A stretch of DNA of 64,000 bases from Haliotis asinina (GCF_037392515.1 NC_090288.1:3775501-3839500); one strand, 5' to 3'. Counted from the first letter of the stretch, positions 1-11,255 are shown. Program-made: numbers and translations. Notes: generated by a model not told the origin, from the sequence alone.

Positions 1-370
1 ATTCATACCCCTCCAGTATATTCTAACTCCTGCATTATAATCTTTTTTCTCCAGTATATTCTACCCCCTCCAGTATATTCTTATTCCCCCAGTATATTCT
101 TATTCCTCCAGTGTATTTTGATTCCACCAGTATATTCTACCCCCTCCAGTATATTCTTATTAATCCAGTATATTCTAACCCCTCCAGTATATTCATACCC
201 CTCCAGTATATTCTAACTCCTCCATTATAAACTTTTTCCTCCATTATAAACGTTTCCTCCAGTATATTCTAACCCTCCAGTATATTCTAACTCCTTCTCT
301 ATATTGTGATTATTTCAGTATAATCATATTTCTTCTGTATATTCTAATTCCGTGAGTATATTCTTACTCC
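1..370. repeat. AT-rich minisatellite
   Basis: Degenerate tandem units of roughly 17-20 bp built on the core 'ctccagtatattcta' fill the left edge. The array continues off the window. No coding sense is seen. Confidence 0.85.
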
Positions 371-939
371 TTTTAGTGAACATACATGTATGCATCCTCG
401 ATAGTCTATAGGGTACATGTTACGATATATCTCTTCTATTCTCTTCGAGTTTTTATCGGTACGTAAATCCCGGACATTATCGAGGATAAAATGTACGGTA
501 TACTGAGCAGAAGTTTTCTCCACATTGGTACATAGTAGTATTATATAGTTGGAAAACCCATAACGTTCATCTGATCTTGAGAGGCATACACAAGACTGAG
601 GTAGATGTATCTCGCCTAAAGTGACGGGTTTCTACAGCGTCTACAGACGGTAGCTACATTCCTCAATAAGATGGTCGGTTCAGAGTACTGAAAAAGCTGC
701 AGTGGGGAGACCATTCATCACGACATCAGAAACAAGAAAGAAACAGAAGTTTTCATTGTACTTCAGAATGCGTAAAAAGCAATAAATATCAACAAATAAC
801 AAGAATTACAAAAAATTAACAAGATCTGAAAGGTGAAACATGTAACAGTTCTTAAACTTTTCATCTCCCGCTTCATTTACTAAACTATTACTAAATATTA
901 CTAAAACATTACTAAAATTACTAACCCATTACTAAAAAT

Positions 940-2060
940 TACTGAAACATTACTAAGATTTACTAAGCCGACCGCAGGTCTCCACAGGACCCACGACTCC
1001 ACTGGCTGGTCGGTTTTCAACACGAGCTTGGCATGTTTAGTTTCAGCGAGCTGTTTTTTCACTCGTTCCCGTTCAGGTTTACTCATCACGTTGTTCGCCC
1101 TAAAACACTCCTCGAACGAATCCCTGTCCTTGCAGTGAAATAATGGCACCCAACGCGTCTGCTCTCTCAAATCTTTCAACACCGAGATGAATTTCTACGT
1201 CAGCACCCATATACTCATTCTCTTCCCACAGAGGTTACTTGTCATATCTTCCTACGAACCTCTGTTCTAATATGGCCATATTTCGCGGTTCTCATAAAAT
1301 CCCCTAGCGCCAAAAAATGGCAGCAGATTTATCTCCCTTTTTCTGGCCAATTAGAACACGTGTTCGACCTAGATTCAACTTGACAAATGCAAGCAATGTG
1401 GAGAAACAAATATGACATGACTGAGTTCTGTCTAGAAGAAACATTTGAGTATCGCGCTCGGGAAGAGGTTCCAGTTTTCACGATGCATCCGGAAATTATC
1501 GACATCTTGTGAACGATCACTTTTGAAACAAGGTCGCTGATTGCACTGCTAAATCTGATTGCCTCCAATCACGAGTCTTGAACACTCGCACCATGAAAGG
1601 GTCGTATTAGAACAGAGGTTATGTAGGAAGATATGACAAGTAACCACTGTGGGAAGAGAATACCATATGCTGTGATTAGCGTGCCGTCCACAGAAGGCTA
1701 AATACGACAGCATGTCTCTTCTTTGTTATTTCTCTGTTAGCGCTGCAATCATCCAGGATGAACAATGTCGGTATTCCTTTAAAACGATTGTGAAAACATT
1801 TTAAATACTCTTGCAAATGTGTCCCCGGGTCGACTCTATATACGTCCGGGTCCGTCATAACCCAAGCTCTTTCCTTGTACGTTTTATTCATGTTTATAGT
1901 AGGGCACAAGATAATGATTTATCAAATACTTCCCTATAATATCCTTCCAACAAATCCAATACAAAAACAGTCTTACCACAATTTGTCTTTGTAATAGCGC
2001 AATGTGCTCTATGAAACACCATTGAGTTTCGTTCGAACGGCAGCTTCTTTATTTTATCCC
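940..2060 (-). pseudogene. Packaging ATPase remnant of the Polinton-like element
   Basis: A P-loop ATPase of the viral genome-packaging type. A Walker A-like 'CGKT' lies in the 5' part (about 1.95-2.0 kb). A Walker B-like 'TLFILDDCSA' lies near 1.75 kb. The C-terminal block begins 'LKDLREQTRW' and includes 'CKDRDSFEE' (about 0.97-1.18 kb). In the family this enzyme drives DNA into the capsid. The gene is interrupted by a complete inverted-repeat DNA transposon (1213-1662). The copy is broken. The family call rests on the motif order and on the capsid gene directly upstream on the same strand. Confidence 0.75.
1213..1662. mobile_element. 450-bp terminal-inverted-repeat transposon (non-autonomous)
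   Basis: The ends form inverted repeats of about 55 bp. The left arm (about 1213-1270) holds 'attctcttcccacag' and 'ttacttgtcatatcttc'. Their reverse complements lie at about 1611-1662. The sequence 'ccatat' flanks the element at 1207-1212 and 1663-1668, a 6-bp candidate target-site duplication. ATPase-type sequence lies immediately outside both flanks, so both ends are fixed independently of the repeats. There is no transposase inside. The superfamily is not assigned. The duplication length is uncertain by a base or two because the outermost bases of the arms differ. Confidence 0.85.
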
Positions 2061-3046
2061 ATTGCTAGCATGCACTCATTCCAAGGCTAAACAACTGATT
2101 AGACACTCCCTCTACGGTCACTTCTACTTTGGTGATTTCTGGGTTGAAAAACTTCTCGCTGTCTCTTGTGAATGAACCGTAATAATTCACGGGTATGATC
2201 AATAACCCTTTCATCAATCGCGCCGGCACATTCAAACTGATATTTCAAATTGTATCGCTGTTATCGCAATGTATCATTTCTGTGCCTGACTATCTTGTCA
2301 GAGAGTATGTTCATTTTCCCAGAGTAGGAATTTTGAATCTGCCGGGCAAGATCTGGACTAGTCACCATATCAAACTCCAAGGAGATGTTTTCGATCTCGT
2401 ATGTGCCTTCATCACCGTTCGGTGTACGCACGACTTTGCTGTGATCATTGAACGTGAGTTCGTATTCCAGCCTGTCACCCAATGTTGCTTGGTAAAACGG
2501 TGCGTGTGAGGTTAACAACTCGAAGACAAGCGGGACGCAAAACCTATTCCTGTACACTTCAGCGATTGTTTTTTCTCTATCCGGTATATTGTCTAACTCA
2601 TCTGCTATGTAGGCATACCCGATGCATATCCTGTTCGATCTTCGGTATGCGCCGCTGTCACGCTCTCCCTCACTTTTCCACAGGTCAACATAACAATAGT
2701 ATATATTGCTGTCGTCTATGCTAAGCACCTCATTACCACTATTTTTTGTGGTTATTTTCTTGACTATGGCAGGTCCCAGGTTATTCTCGAGCTCGCGTTT
2801 ATCATTGCCCGCAGTCAACTTGATGTTAAAAGCCAATCGCGCCGTATTTGGCACTATGACGTCGTTCTCACCCAAGTTCGGGAATCGAACCAACAATACT
2901 TGATTCTGGTCTTTCGTGCTTGGGTTGTTCGTAATGGTAACCGACTGGTGCACCGCTTTGACGCCTAGTGGTTCTCCTAATTTTCGAAAAGGATTTAGCT
3001 TTCTACCATACATTATATATATATATTTAATATAATACAATTTCAA
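2060..3046 (-). pseudogene. Major capsid protein remnant of the Polinton-like element
   Basis: The longest piece begins at 3046 with 'MYGRKLNPFRKLGEPLG' eleven residues in. It carries blocks that I associate with the capsid-type protein of invertebrate Polinton-like elements: 'NTARLAFNIKLTAG', 'IVKKITTKNSGNEVLSIDD', 'YQATLGDRLEYELTFNDHSK' and 'YEIENISLEFDMVTSPDLAR'. A further C-terminal block ('EKFFNPEITKVEVTVEG') lies near 2.09-2.15 kb. Such proteins form the double-jelly-roll shell. The function is inferred from remembered family resemblance and not from a structure. The copy is broken. It is divergently arranged with the plus-strand gene that starts at 3050. Confidence 0.7.
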
Positions 3047-3049
3047 AAT

Positions 3050-4245
3050 ATGGATGATATTGAGATGGATGATTTTAGTCCTGCGGAGTGGGAACCCCCA
3101 CTTGATGAAGATACTTCATTCACTAGCCCATCACAGTTCAACCAACTAGTAAACGAAGCAGTAGACTCTTATTATGATAGATTAAGAAATGATAAAAACT
3201 TCGCTGAGCCTTCATACCGAGACTATTCAAAGTTTACCCTAGATGATCACGGCACTCTGTGCCTTAAGGATAGGTCGGAGGTTGACTAAAGAACCACTCG
3301 TCTTGGCAACTCTAGCCAGTCGTCATGGTGCAGAATTTGTTCGCGATAGACGAAACATGATGGATTACGGCGCAAAACCCAAATTACCCCCAAAAGGTCG
3401 TTCAAGATCTACAAACCTTACGATCTGAACTTGGGGATTGTGGGGGATACCTCTACTGGCGTAACAGAAGCGTCGGAGAGCGTTGAAAAACTGTTGAGTA
3501 AATACTGGGATAAACCATTGCCGGGGTTTAAATTCCCAATGAGGGAAATGTACGGCCTAGACGAAGCCTTGAAACGTGTACGTGGAGAACTCGTGGACAA
3601 CGTGGGGAAACTTAATGAATTAGATGAACACATCGCTCATGAAAAAACCAAACTCGGTGAAACGGAAGACAATGACATGAAGCGTTGTATCACGGAACGC
3701 ATTAGCAATTTAGAAGACGAGAGACGCACACGATTGGAATCCGCTTTCTCGAATCGTGAACAGTTTCGAACTCAGATCAGCCACATACGGGAAACAATAG
3801 ATAGAATACTGAACGAGGATACAACCTTAGCCAACAAAACACGAATATTGTTCCGTGAGCAAGGCATCACCATTGCCAGCGTTCTGACAGCATTAGGCTT
3901 CATTATATCTACTATTATAGTATCAATAACTGGTGGGACCCCTAGCCGACCGCAGGTCAGTGACGTCAGAGACTGGATAAAAAAAAACCACATCTGAAAT
4001 CGCTCGGGGAAGCCCTGGCTAAACTATCTGGTAATGCCGCAGAAGACCTGCCCGGTAACATAGGAAGTATCGTATCATGGCTGCTCAGCACACTGGGTAA
4101 AACTGCCACGTGGCTCGGTCAAATTCTGTGGGCATTCATCGTCGCCGTGGCTGGACTAGTATATGTTGCAGCTAAAAGGGTCTTTACCAAAAAAAGGCAT
4201 AATCCGACCGCGACACCTCCGACAACCAGCGCTGTTTTATAATCG
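3050..4245 (+). pseudogene. Coiled-coil / membrane-helix protein remnant of the Polinton-like element
   Basis: Divergent from the capsid gene, with only a few bases between the two ATGs. Visible parts, in order: an acidic N-terminal stretch (3050-3289), a charged helical segment rich in Glu, Arg and Lys (about 3.5-3.85 kb), a hydrophobic segment after 'FREQGITIASVLTALG' (about 3.85-3.93 kb), and a second hydrophobic stretch near 4.07-4.17 kb. This architecture recurs next to capsid and ATPase genes in invertebrate Polinton-like loci. The role is unknown, perhaps a minor virion membrane protein. The copy is broken. Confidence 0.6.
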
Positions 4246-4472
4246 GTATGCTGCTGGTTGGTCGCCTGCACAATGGGGTGGACCTACCGGTCGGGCAATG
4301 TCTGTACCCTTGGCTCTGGTGGTGGTTGCACTATACCAGTTTCACAAGTGTGTGTGGGTGGTACGTGGGAGATATTTACATTGGTGTTGACACCCAAGTT
4401 TTGATCTGCTTTTGACTTTTGACCTGGCATATTGTAATGTGTCCTGGTATCGTTTTATAGCGCTAGGCAGAT

Positions 4473-5162
4473 CTACCGGTGATGTAATAGCATCCTCATG
4501 TTAACCACGAATTGTTTCTGCACGTCGTGAGCGGTTCCCTCACCTATGATGCTGGAGCGCGACTGCGACTGGGCACCGAGAATAGCCCACACGTACGTTC
4601 GAATAGAGTCGTTCAAGCGTATTGTGCCAGCGCGAGTAAAATTTGATGTTTTTGAGATCATGTTAGTCCAGGCTGTGGCTGTCCCAGGATCGGTTTGCTT
4701 TATATGGCTAACATGAATCTGTTCATTCGTTGTGGGGCCTGTAAATGTATGACGGTGAGGATGATAGGTGCCATCTATTGAACCGAGCCTATATGTTCCA
4801 GGCTTATAGAAGTACACATAGACTTTACCGAGACTGTGGTTCACACCGGGAAGACGAAAGTCTTTAATCGTGGGAATCATGAACTTCCCACAAATACGTT
4901 CAAATGCGCGTTTATCGTACGGGTTATTGGTCATACTTCACGCTTTACCTTGGGGGAGAGGAGCGCTTATTTCCTTCAATATCCGTCTCGTTTGATAATA
5001 AACATAAAACAAGATTACTGCCTTACTCAGTTCGTCTATATAGTCCAGTGTCACACCCGTCCCTGTCGTCGCACACCACACAGCAAAATTGAGCTGGTTT
5101 AGCCAAAACTGCATCGGATTTGGATTCCAGTTTACCACCGCCTGCGCATTATTGACGGTCAC
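4473..5162 (-). pseudogene. Structural-type gene remnant of the Polinton-like element
   Basis: Two adjacent open pieces on the minus strand with matching style: 'WLNQLNFAVWCATTGTGVT' and 'YYQTRRILKEI' (4938-5162), then 'NNPYDKRAFERICGKF' and 'IRLNDSIRTYVWAILGAQSQ' (4473-4934). I recognise this family as a companion of capsid and ATPase genes in invertebrate Polinton-like elements. Its biochemical role is not established to my knowledge. The copy is broken. Confidence 0.6.
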
Positions 5163-5286
5163 GATATAGTTTTTGAAGATATCAATACATTCGGTATTAA
5201 AATGGGTGGGACCCCCACAATTTTCATATGTGTGAAGTCAGAAGCATTTATATTGTGCATATTATAATATATATTATATTATTAAT

Positions 5287-5922
5287 ATGTACATTACTCT
5301 TCTGAATATAACGAACAGTGAGACATTTCAACATACACATGCCATTGATAACACGTCTGCTCAACTCGAAATAGCAGTATGTGATATCACCTACTACCCA
5401 CGATGGACAAATATCGATCGCGGGAAAAATAACAATACATTGACAGTTAATAACACACAAAACACAACAGAAGATGGATACTACAGCGTGTGTTCTCTCA
5501 ACGATGAAATTTTCAAACACTTAGGAGCTGAACTTAAAATACACGACTCAAATGGAACAGTGATGTTAGACAACAAGGGGAAAAACAGACTGATACTCAG
5601 TGATCAGTTGGCGGAGACACTAGGGCTGACATCAGTTGTAATAGTCCCATGTCAGAGCATTAATGGGAGGAAAGTACCAGATCTAATTCCATATCACAAA
5701 TTATACGCTCATCTCAACCAGCTTAGCACAACTTTATTGAGAGTCGTCCCGGTTAAAACAGAAAAATACAATGAAGTTCGCATCCAGTCATTTTCTTTGT
5801 GTCAGTATAAACAGTTAACAAATGGTATTGTTCCCGAATTAAGAGTATCGATTTTAGATACAAGAAATAATACTGTAAATATAGGGTACCTAAGCATAAC
5901 ATTGCACATGCAAAATGGCTAG
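5287..5922 (+). CDS. 211-aa gene of the Polinton-like element, looks whole
   Basis: An open frame begins 'MYITLLNITNSETF' and ends 'YLSITLHMQNG'. It is rich in Asn, Thr and beta-branched residues, with no signal peptide or membrane helix. A short beta-rich protein beside capsid genes is compatible with a penton or fibre-type virion protein, but no diagnostic motif is visible, so the role is inference. An AT-rich gap separates it from the minus-strand gene, and the next plus-strand gene begins at about 5917. It is the best-preserved gene of the element. Confidence 0.5.
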   Translation: MYITLLNITNSETFQHTHAIDNTSAQLEIAVCDITYYPRWTNIDRGKNNNTLTVNNTQNTTEDGYYSVCSLNDEIFKHLGAELKIHDSNGTVMLDNKGKNRLILSDQLAETLGLTSVVIVPCQSINGRKVPDLIPYHKLYAHLNQLSTTLLRVVPVKTEKYNEVRIQSFSLCQYKQLTNGIVPELRVSILDTRNNTVNIGYLSITLHMQNG

Positions 5923-6695
5923 TAATCAAGGACCAGGAATGCGAATAAAAAGATGTGTTAATACAAGTTTATCAGACTTAGGTGATACTAGAGGGTTCGA
6001 TGACACATGAATAGATGGTAAAATATACGCTTTTAAGCTTGTAAACAACATTTACAGATGCGTTGAAGTTGCCACCGCTTCTGGTGGTACGTTTGTACTA
6101 AATACATCAAGATCTATCAGCAACAAACGATATGACATAGTTCGCAATAGTGAATGGGGAATACACCCATCATTCGGTGGTAAATTGTTTGATTTAGAAG
6201 ACTTTGAACCATTATTCTACTACCATTTTAATACTCACGGACGACGACAAGTGGACGATGTTACCAGCTCAAAACAACTGGCATCTCAATGTAACACTAT
6301 TTTTCCCATACGTTTTCATAGAAAACAAAGACCTCTACATAAACAAAGTCGTAAACAATGGAATCATGCACGTGGCGTACGTCCCAATGCAAAGACGCAG
6401 TGTAATCATCAAACCAATCTCAAAAACACCAGTCTTTATGCTGTCGTGTAATCCCGGGGAGAACGCTGTATTACAATTGGTGTCTGAATTTGATGGTGTG
6501 ACTACCCTCCTAGGAAACCTAGTGGATGGAACCACACTAGACATACAAGTTTTCCTAGGTGAGCCACAACATGATATTGAGATCGTGAAAGGAATCAAAC
6601 CCCTGTGGCCTGAAAAACATAAGGATAACATTTGCTCAGTTTACATGCGGATGGGTGGTGACACACACACACCAGTTTGCAAGGTGTCACAGTGA
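5917..6695 (+). pseudogene. Plus-strand gene remnant of the Polinton-like element
   Basis: Coding-like sequence starts with an ATG at about 5917, overlapping the end of the preceding gene, and continues to about 6695. The largest open piece is 6204-6695. Its content is beta-rich, with no known motif. Tight packing with the preceding gene on the same strand is typical of virus-like elements. The copy is broken and the function is unknown. Confidence 0.45.
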
Positions 6696-6979
6696 CAGTG
6701 GAAGACACTATATCTCTAACCAAGATTTTCCTAAATGAGCACGTTATTCTATCGGTATGAAGTTCACGCATGAGACATTACGAGAAAAACATATATAAAG
6801 AATGTCATACAATGTAACACTTGGGTGATCTAGGAGACACAGAATATTTGACCTGGTGAGGCAGACACCCCGTACTACCCATACTATCAAAATAGAGTAT
6901 ATAAACGAATACCACTAGCAGATATTAAAAAACCTGAATGGGTAAATAGTATAACACTAACCAACCCTTACATCGTTTT

Positions 6980-7310
6980 AAGGAACAGCTGGGTCAGTGT
7001 TTAAATTTGTTTCCTGCAAATTGAACCGTAAAGCAAAGAAACAAAATGAAATTAGAATACTTGCTGAATCAAAGTTAAACACGATAGAAGATCACGTTTC
7101 CACCGCACTCAGTGATAACAAAATCTCAGAAGAGGAGTTTCGTTTTATCTTAGGTGAACTAGAAAATTCAACAAAATGAAAAAAATGAGATTAGATCTAA
7201 GGTTCATAGAAATTCTAAAAGCAAGGACAAGCATCAAACAGGGTATTCAACAAGCTCAACAGGCATTTATCGTGAAAATCAACGGCATAATAGAAGATAC
7301 ACGTTAAACT
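6980..7310 (+). pseudogene. Small helical gene(s) of the Polinton-like element
   Basis: Two short, tightly spaced frames. One ends at 7179 with the helical stretch 'LNTIEDHVSTALSDNKISEE'. The next starts at 7176, overlapping it by four bases, and ends at 7307 (Lys/Arg/Gln-rich, 43 codons). Short helical proteins of this kind recur near capsid genes in related loci. No function is assigned, and the first is probably only a partial remnant. Confidence 0.4.
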
Positions 7311-7355
7311 GCTTCCCTGAAATCAGCATAATGGAGAGTCCCACGGAGACCTGCT

Positions 7356-7646
7356 ATGGGGTGTCTCCCACTCAGCTGCAAGCCACTGCACTACCACCCT
7401 ATTAGAGATGTGTTGTCATGTATAATATTGGCAATGTTGCGAGCTGAAAATATATCTTGGTTAGAAGTAGGGCCCATGATTGATTACAAACTGGAAGAAT
7501 TAGGGGTTGGTGTCTATGAATTAACTTTTGTTATTAATAAAAAATTCCATAAAGCAATCTTTGTGAATGAAACTGATGGTCTTAATTTACTGGTCGAAAC
7601 CATAATCAGTGTAGTTACTCTGAATAAACCTAGACGATCTGGATAA
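7356..7646 (+). CDS. Unrecognised 96-codon open frame at the right edge of the Polinton-like region
   Basis: The frame opens 'MGCLPLSCKPLHYHP' and ends 'VTLNKPRRSG'. The segment after 'ENISWLEVGPMIDYKLEEL' reads like real protein of mixed alpha and beta character. I do not recognise the family. It lies on the same strand as the small genes to its left and is probably the last part of the element. A host or spurious origin cannot be excluded. Confidence 0.3.
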   Translation: MGCLPLSCKPLHYHPIRDVLSCIILAMLRAENISWLEVGPMIDYKLEELGVGVYELTFVINKKFHKAIFVNETDGLNLLVETIISVVTLNKPRRSG

Positions 7647-7649
7647 AAT

Positions 7650-8090
7650 ACATGTGTAGTGTACATTGTGCTCAGCCAGTCATGCACTCTCTCTCCTCAG
7701 CCAGTTAGTATCAATCGTCCACATTTAGACATTCTGTGTAGTCTAACAATAGACCACTGCTGCCTACACCGACATTGTTTGGAGGGAGACGGATTGTGTC
7801 AATTTGGATTAAGTGTTTTGGGAAAGGGTCTACATTGTATATCTTTGTTAATGATATTTATTAGTAGTTTAATTAATGGTGGTCTCGTGTCCGTATGGAA
7901 CTGTGGGTAGGAGAGCTGCTTCTTCAGAGCGACATGCCTAGATTCAAACAAAGCTTTGAGAAATTGATTATGGGAATTTTAATGATAATAATGATACTTA
8001 ACATACTACAAATACTTCTGTTTTTCAATGGCGTTACGTTTTAAAATTTGTACGGAATATAAAAAGAAAATTGACGGTAGAAGATCCATA
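7650..8090. other. Unassigned stretch between the Polinton-like element and the vWFA gene
   Basis: AT-rich sequence with no supported gene. It should contain the 3' UTR of the minus-strand vWFA gene. The reverse complement of 'tttatt' near 7855 would serve as a poly(A) signal. No Polinton terminus was identified. Confidence 0.4.
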
Positions 8091-8093
8091 TCT

Positions 8094-9473
8094 TCAAAGT
8101 GTCTCGAGAGTGTGTTTCCTGTGCCTTCTCCTCCGATTTCTTACAATTATCGCGATCATTCCTGAGATGAGCGCAGTCAGCGCGAACACCGCCACTGTTG
8201 TCCCCATCACTTTCTGCCAATGCGCCGATGCCGATTTTACCATATTCCGCTTTTCTCTTAAGCCGTGGTTTATGACCTCGTGGTTGTAAAAGTCTGCGTC
8301 TCGGGGAGCATCGTCATTTGTTGAGTTGGAGAAAGGAAGCGACATGTTCGTCGGCGATGTTGAGTTGAGAGTTGGTGTGACTGTGGCCCTCGACGTCGTC
8401 GTTTCCCATGTGGTCGATTTCGGTGTTGGATTTGCCGCTGTAGTCAGGGTTGTCGTGGATGTAGATGTGGTCGTCGTTGTTGTAGGTGATGTGGTTGTTG
8501 TTGGAGTCGTCGTTGTTGTAGTTGTAGATGCAGTTGAAGTGGATGTAGGAACTGTCGTCATCACTGTGAATGATATATTCATAAATTATCAATTTGAAAT
8601 CAAATAGTATGTATAACAGTTTATCAGTGTACACCAAAATGTGTTCTTTCATATTTCCAATCCCGTTCGTCACCTCAGAGAAGAAAAACATATAAAATGA
8701 ACTGGTACACTTTTGAATACGCAATGCCTTTTAGGAAGTTGTGAAATGTGTCGTAACGTGTTTGTACAAGTTCCGGTACATTATCTTGTTGAGGTTGGGT
8801 CCCTCCAGAGTTCGAACCCAAACTCTCAGAGTGAGGCACCTAATGGCCTACACACGAAGTCAGCAATCTAACCTACTCTAAAAGAGTCATCTCATATTCC
8901 GTGTATGCTACTTACGTCCGCATGAAGAGGAAACAAGTTGAGTCTTGATATTGCTCAATTCCGCATAACTCTTGACCTTGAACATGAGGTCAGGCCTTGA
9001 CGCTAGGTTTCGGAGTTCAGTGTCGTTTACACCCGCTCCCACCCCTACAGAGATCATCTCCACCTGCTGCCTACGAGCAGCTTCTATCATTCGAGCTGTG
9101 GCTTTCATGTCGTCAGATTGGCCGTCCGTTAAAGTCAGAATCTGATCGGGCGCGTCTATCCTGTTCTCCCTGGTAAGGATCTTCGTCAAGGCGTAATTCA
9201 GAGCTTTGGATGTGTTTGTCCCTCCGCCATTATGGTAGATCTTCAGCACCTTTGACATCAGCTCCCCCTTCTTTTCATTGAACTGGCCCAACTTTGCTTC
9301 GCGCCGTGTGCTGTCTGAGAAACGAACCACAGCAATCTGGTAGGCCTCGGCACTGACCTCAAGGTTATCGATGAAGCTTGCCAGAAACTTCTTTGCCTCT
9401 TCGAACTGCTCCTTGGTCAAACTGCCTGAACTGTCCAGCAAGATGACAAGGTCTCTTCTCACTGACGGGCATG
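8094..9473 (-). CDS. vWFA-domain, mucin-stalked single-pass membrane protein (3' exons; partial)
   Basis: Two exons of a host gene. Exon A is about 8917-9473, with acceptor 'tttcag' and donor 'gtaagt'. It encodes nearly a whole von Willebrand factor A domain: 'DLVILLDSSGSL' supplies the DxSxS MIDAS motif, 'GGGTNTS' the MIDAS Thr and 'LTDGQSDD' the MIDAS Asp. Exon B is 8094-8563, with acceptor 'ttcacag'. It gives a Thr/Ser/Pro-rich stalk, then one membrane helix (TTVAVFALTALISGMIAIIV) and a basic tail (RNRRRRHRKH). The two exons join in phase 1. The family binds ligands through a metal ion, so a cell-surface adhesion or capture role with a heavily O-glycosylated stalk is inferred. Exon A opens inside a codon, so upstream exons (signal peptide at least) are missing. 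I could not find them before 11 kb, so they may lie across a long intron. Confidence 0.85.
8411..8563 (-). repeat. Threonine-codon low-complexity tract in the vWFA gene
   Basis: A degenerate (ACN)n-rich stretch encodes long Thr runs with interspersed Ser, Pro and Ala, typical of a mucin-like stalk. The tract is prone to length variation. Confidence 0.8.
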
Positions 9474-9576
9474 CTGAAACAGAGGCGTCAAACATGCAAT
9501 ATTTTTATCATTATTTTTTCCTCTGAATTATCTTCTTGTTACAGTGTGGAAGTGAGGAAAATCGTTCTATGATTCA

Positions 9577-9669
9577 GTAGTCTAGTGGTAAAAGCGTGCG
9601 CTTGTCCCGGGTTCGATACACTGCGAGTATTACAAAAAAACGGCGTAAAACTAAACTCACTCACTCACT
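9577..9669 (+). repeat. tRNA-derived SINE, shortened copy
   Basis: The head 'tagtctagtggtaaaagcg' plus 'gggttcgata' resembles tRNA A and B boxes. It jumps to the SINE tail 'cggcgtaaaactaaactcac' followed by (tcac)n. The middle of the unit is missing. Confidence 0.75.
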
Positions 9670-11155
9670 TTCAGTACCGGATCAGCGATGGTCAAGGTCT
9701 TGTGTGGGTGATCTATGTATCAGTTTGTAGCTAAATCTGTTATCTTGAAATCGGTGTGAGAAACAGCCACTCACCCGCTCTCCCGTGGCTAGTAAAAATC
9801 CAGTCGGGTCGGTGAATCTCAATAGTCACTGGCCTGACTGACTTGTGAATTTTCATGGGGTCATTTGGTAGAGATATCGCTCTTTTCGACTGATTAAGTT
9901 AAACTACATTTTGAAATCGTGCACGATTTTGGCCTGATACTAATGGTCATCATATTAGCGACTTAATGCTCAAACCCAAACCGTGCCGACATATATCATA
10001 TTTTCATCTATTTTTGTGTAATCTTTGACTGAGTTTCTACAATCAAATTTCGGGCGAATTATTTTGTGGGCTAGTAACTTTCAGGCATCGTAAGAACTAC
10101 CAGCTGGCAAAATTTGGAAACTACTTAGCACACTCCTTGAAATGCGTGTGTAGTTTTATAGGGATATATACAGTGAGCATAGCTGAATGAATTCTGAAAC
10201 GAACTTGGAGTGTAGAGCTCTTTGCACCCCTTTATATATTGGTAAGTGTTTCAGTGCTCAGTATTGACATAACACTCTTTTGACAGCCACATATCCTCAC
10301 CGAAGCCCTGTAATACACACCTCAGTTTATGACACAAAGAAGGCAGTCCATTTAACAGATAATCGTTAAGTATACCATGATGATACTCCTAATCACATTA
10401 AAACAGACATTAATAAAGAAAATATGAAATCCAGTGCAGGAACAAAGATTACTAAGAAGCCGATAAACTGGAGGCATATTGTACAATACCTGGTGATAAT
10501 TATCGAACAAAAGACTTAATTACAAAAAGAATTACATTCAATTAACATGACCCCAAAATATTGAACAAACATGTAATGAAAATATCATATATTTGATATA
10601 AGTTTAACGTGCGAATTCTGAACTGCCAAATGAATATAATAATATAACTATTGTATATCAATAGTGAACTGAACAAAACAGTTGTTTTGCATATATACAG
10701 ATATGTTCAGTTGAGAACATTATGTGCAGATGCTACGATTTGGAACAAAAAATATAATAAACATATTGGTCAAGCGTAGCAGGAAGAAAAGCTTATATTA
10801 AACTGGAAACTACATACATGGAGCTCTTTTATTCTCTGATTCAATCTGAGAGACTTGAATTTAAAAAAACAAACATCCACGGGGGAGCATGACCCCGGAC
10901 CCCGCTAGATCCACGGTCGCTTGGCGCCTAGAACATGGATTTAGTGTCCACTACCGTTATCAAGAAAAGTTTACTACGGTCGTGTAAATGGTGTGTCTTG
11001 AAAGTAAGAATGTGTGTGTACAGTTATGTATGTTATTTATTATATATGATTGTGTTTTTGTTTGTTTGTTTTTTTGTTTTGTATTTTTTGTTTTGTTTTG
11101 TTTTTTGCAGTAATTTATAAATTTCCTATATTTACGCACGTACATGATGCTAACA
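9670..11155. other. Intergenic or intronic sequence without a supported gene
   Basis: AT-rich. It contains a C/G-rich 'gggggagcatgaccccgga' fragment near 10.88 kb resembling a dispersed repeat and a T/G-rich simple tract at 11.05-11.11 kb. It may hold intron sequence of the minus-strand vWFA gene. Confidence 0.5.
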
Positions 11156-11255
11156 TATAGTCTGGTTCATAATTATTGAGAATTTTTCTTCTTACTTTGA
11201 GCTATCCTAACACCTCAACTGATTCACTGATACTTAAAACTAAGTAATGGTATAA

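Larger units (their letters stand above)
380..7650. mobile_element. Decayed Polinton-like (Maverick/adintovirus-type) element
   Basis: This is a fossil virus-like element. Parts seen: a FtsK/HerA-type packaging ATPase (minus), a double-jelly-roll-type major capsid protein (minus), a coiled-coil plus membrane-helix protein (plus), another structural-type gene (minus), and several small plus-strand genes. The combination of ATPase and capsid gene, with neighbours of the kind seen in invertebrate Polinton-like loci, is the basis for the family call. No DNA polymerase B, integrase or maturation protease is recognisable in the window, and neither terminus was found, so the copy may continue leftwards or be truncated. 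It is broken in several genes (of the order of ten breaks overall), yet one gene still looks whole. That suggests moderate rather than great age. The outer limits given are approximate. Confidence 0.72.

Noticed and set aside
2195-2903. Plus-strand frames opposite the capsid gene
   Set aside because: They are shadows of the minus-strand capsid-type sequence, which has clear family blocks.
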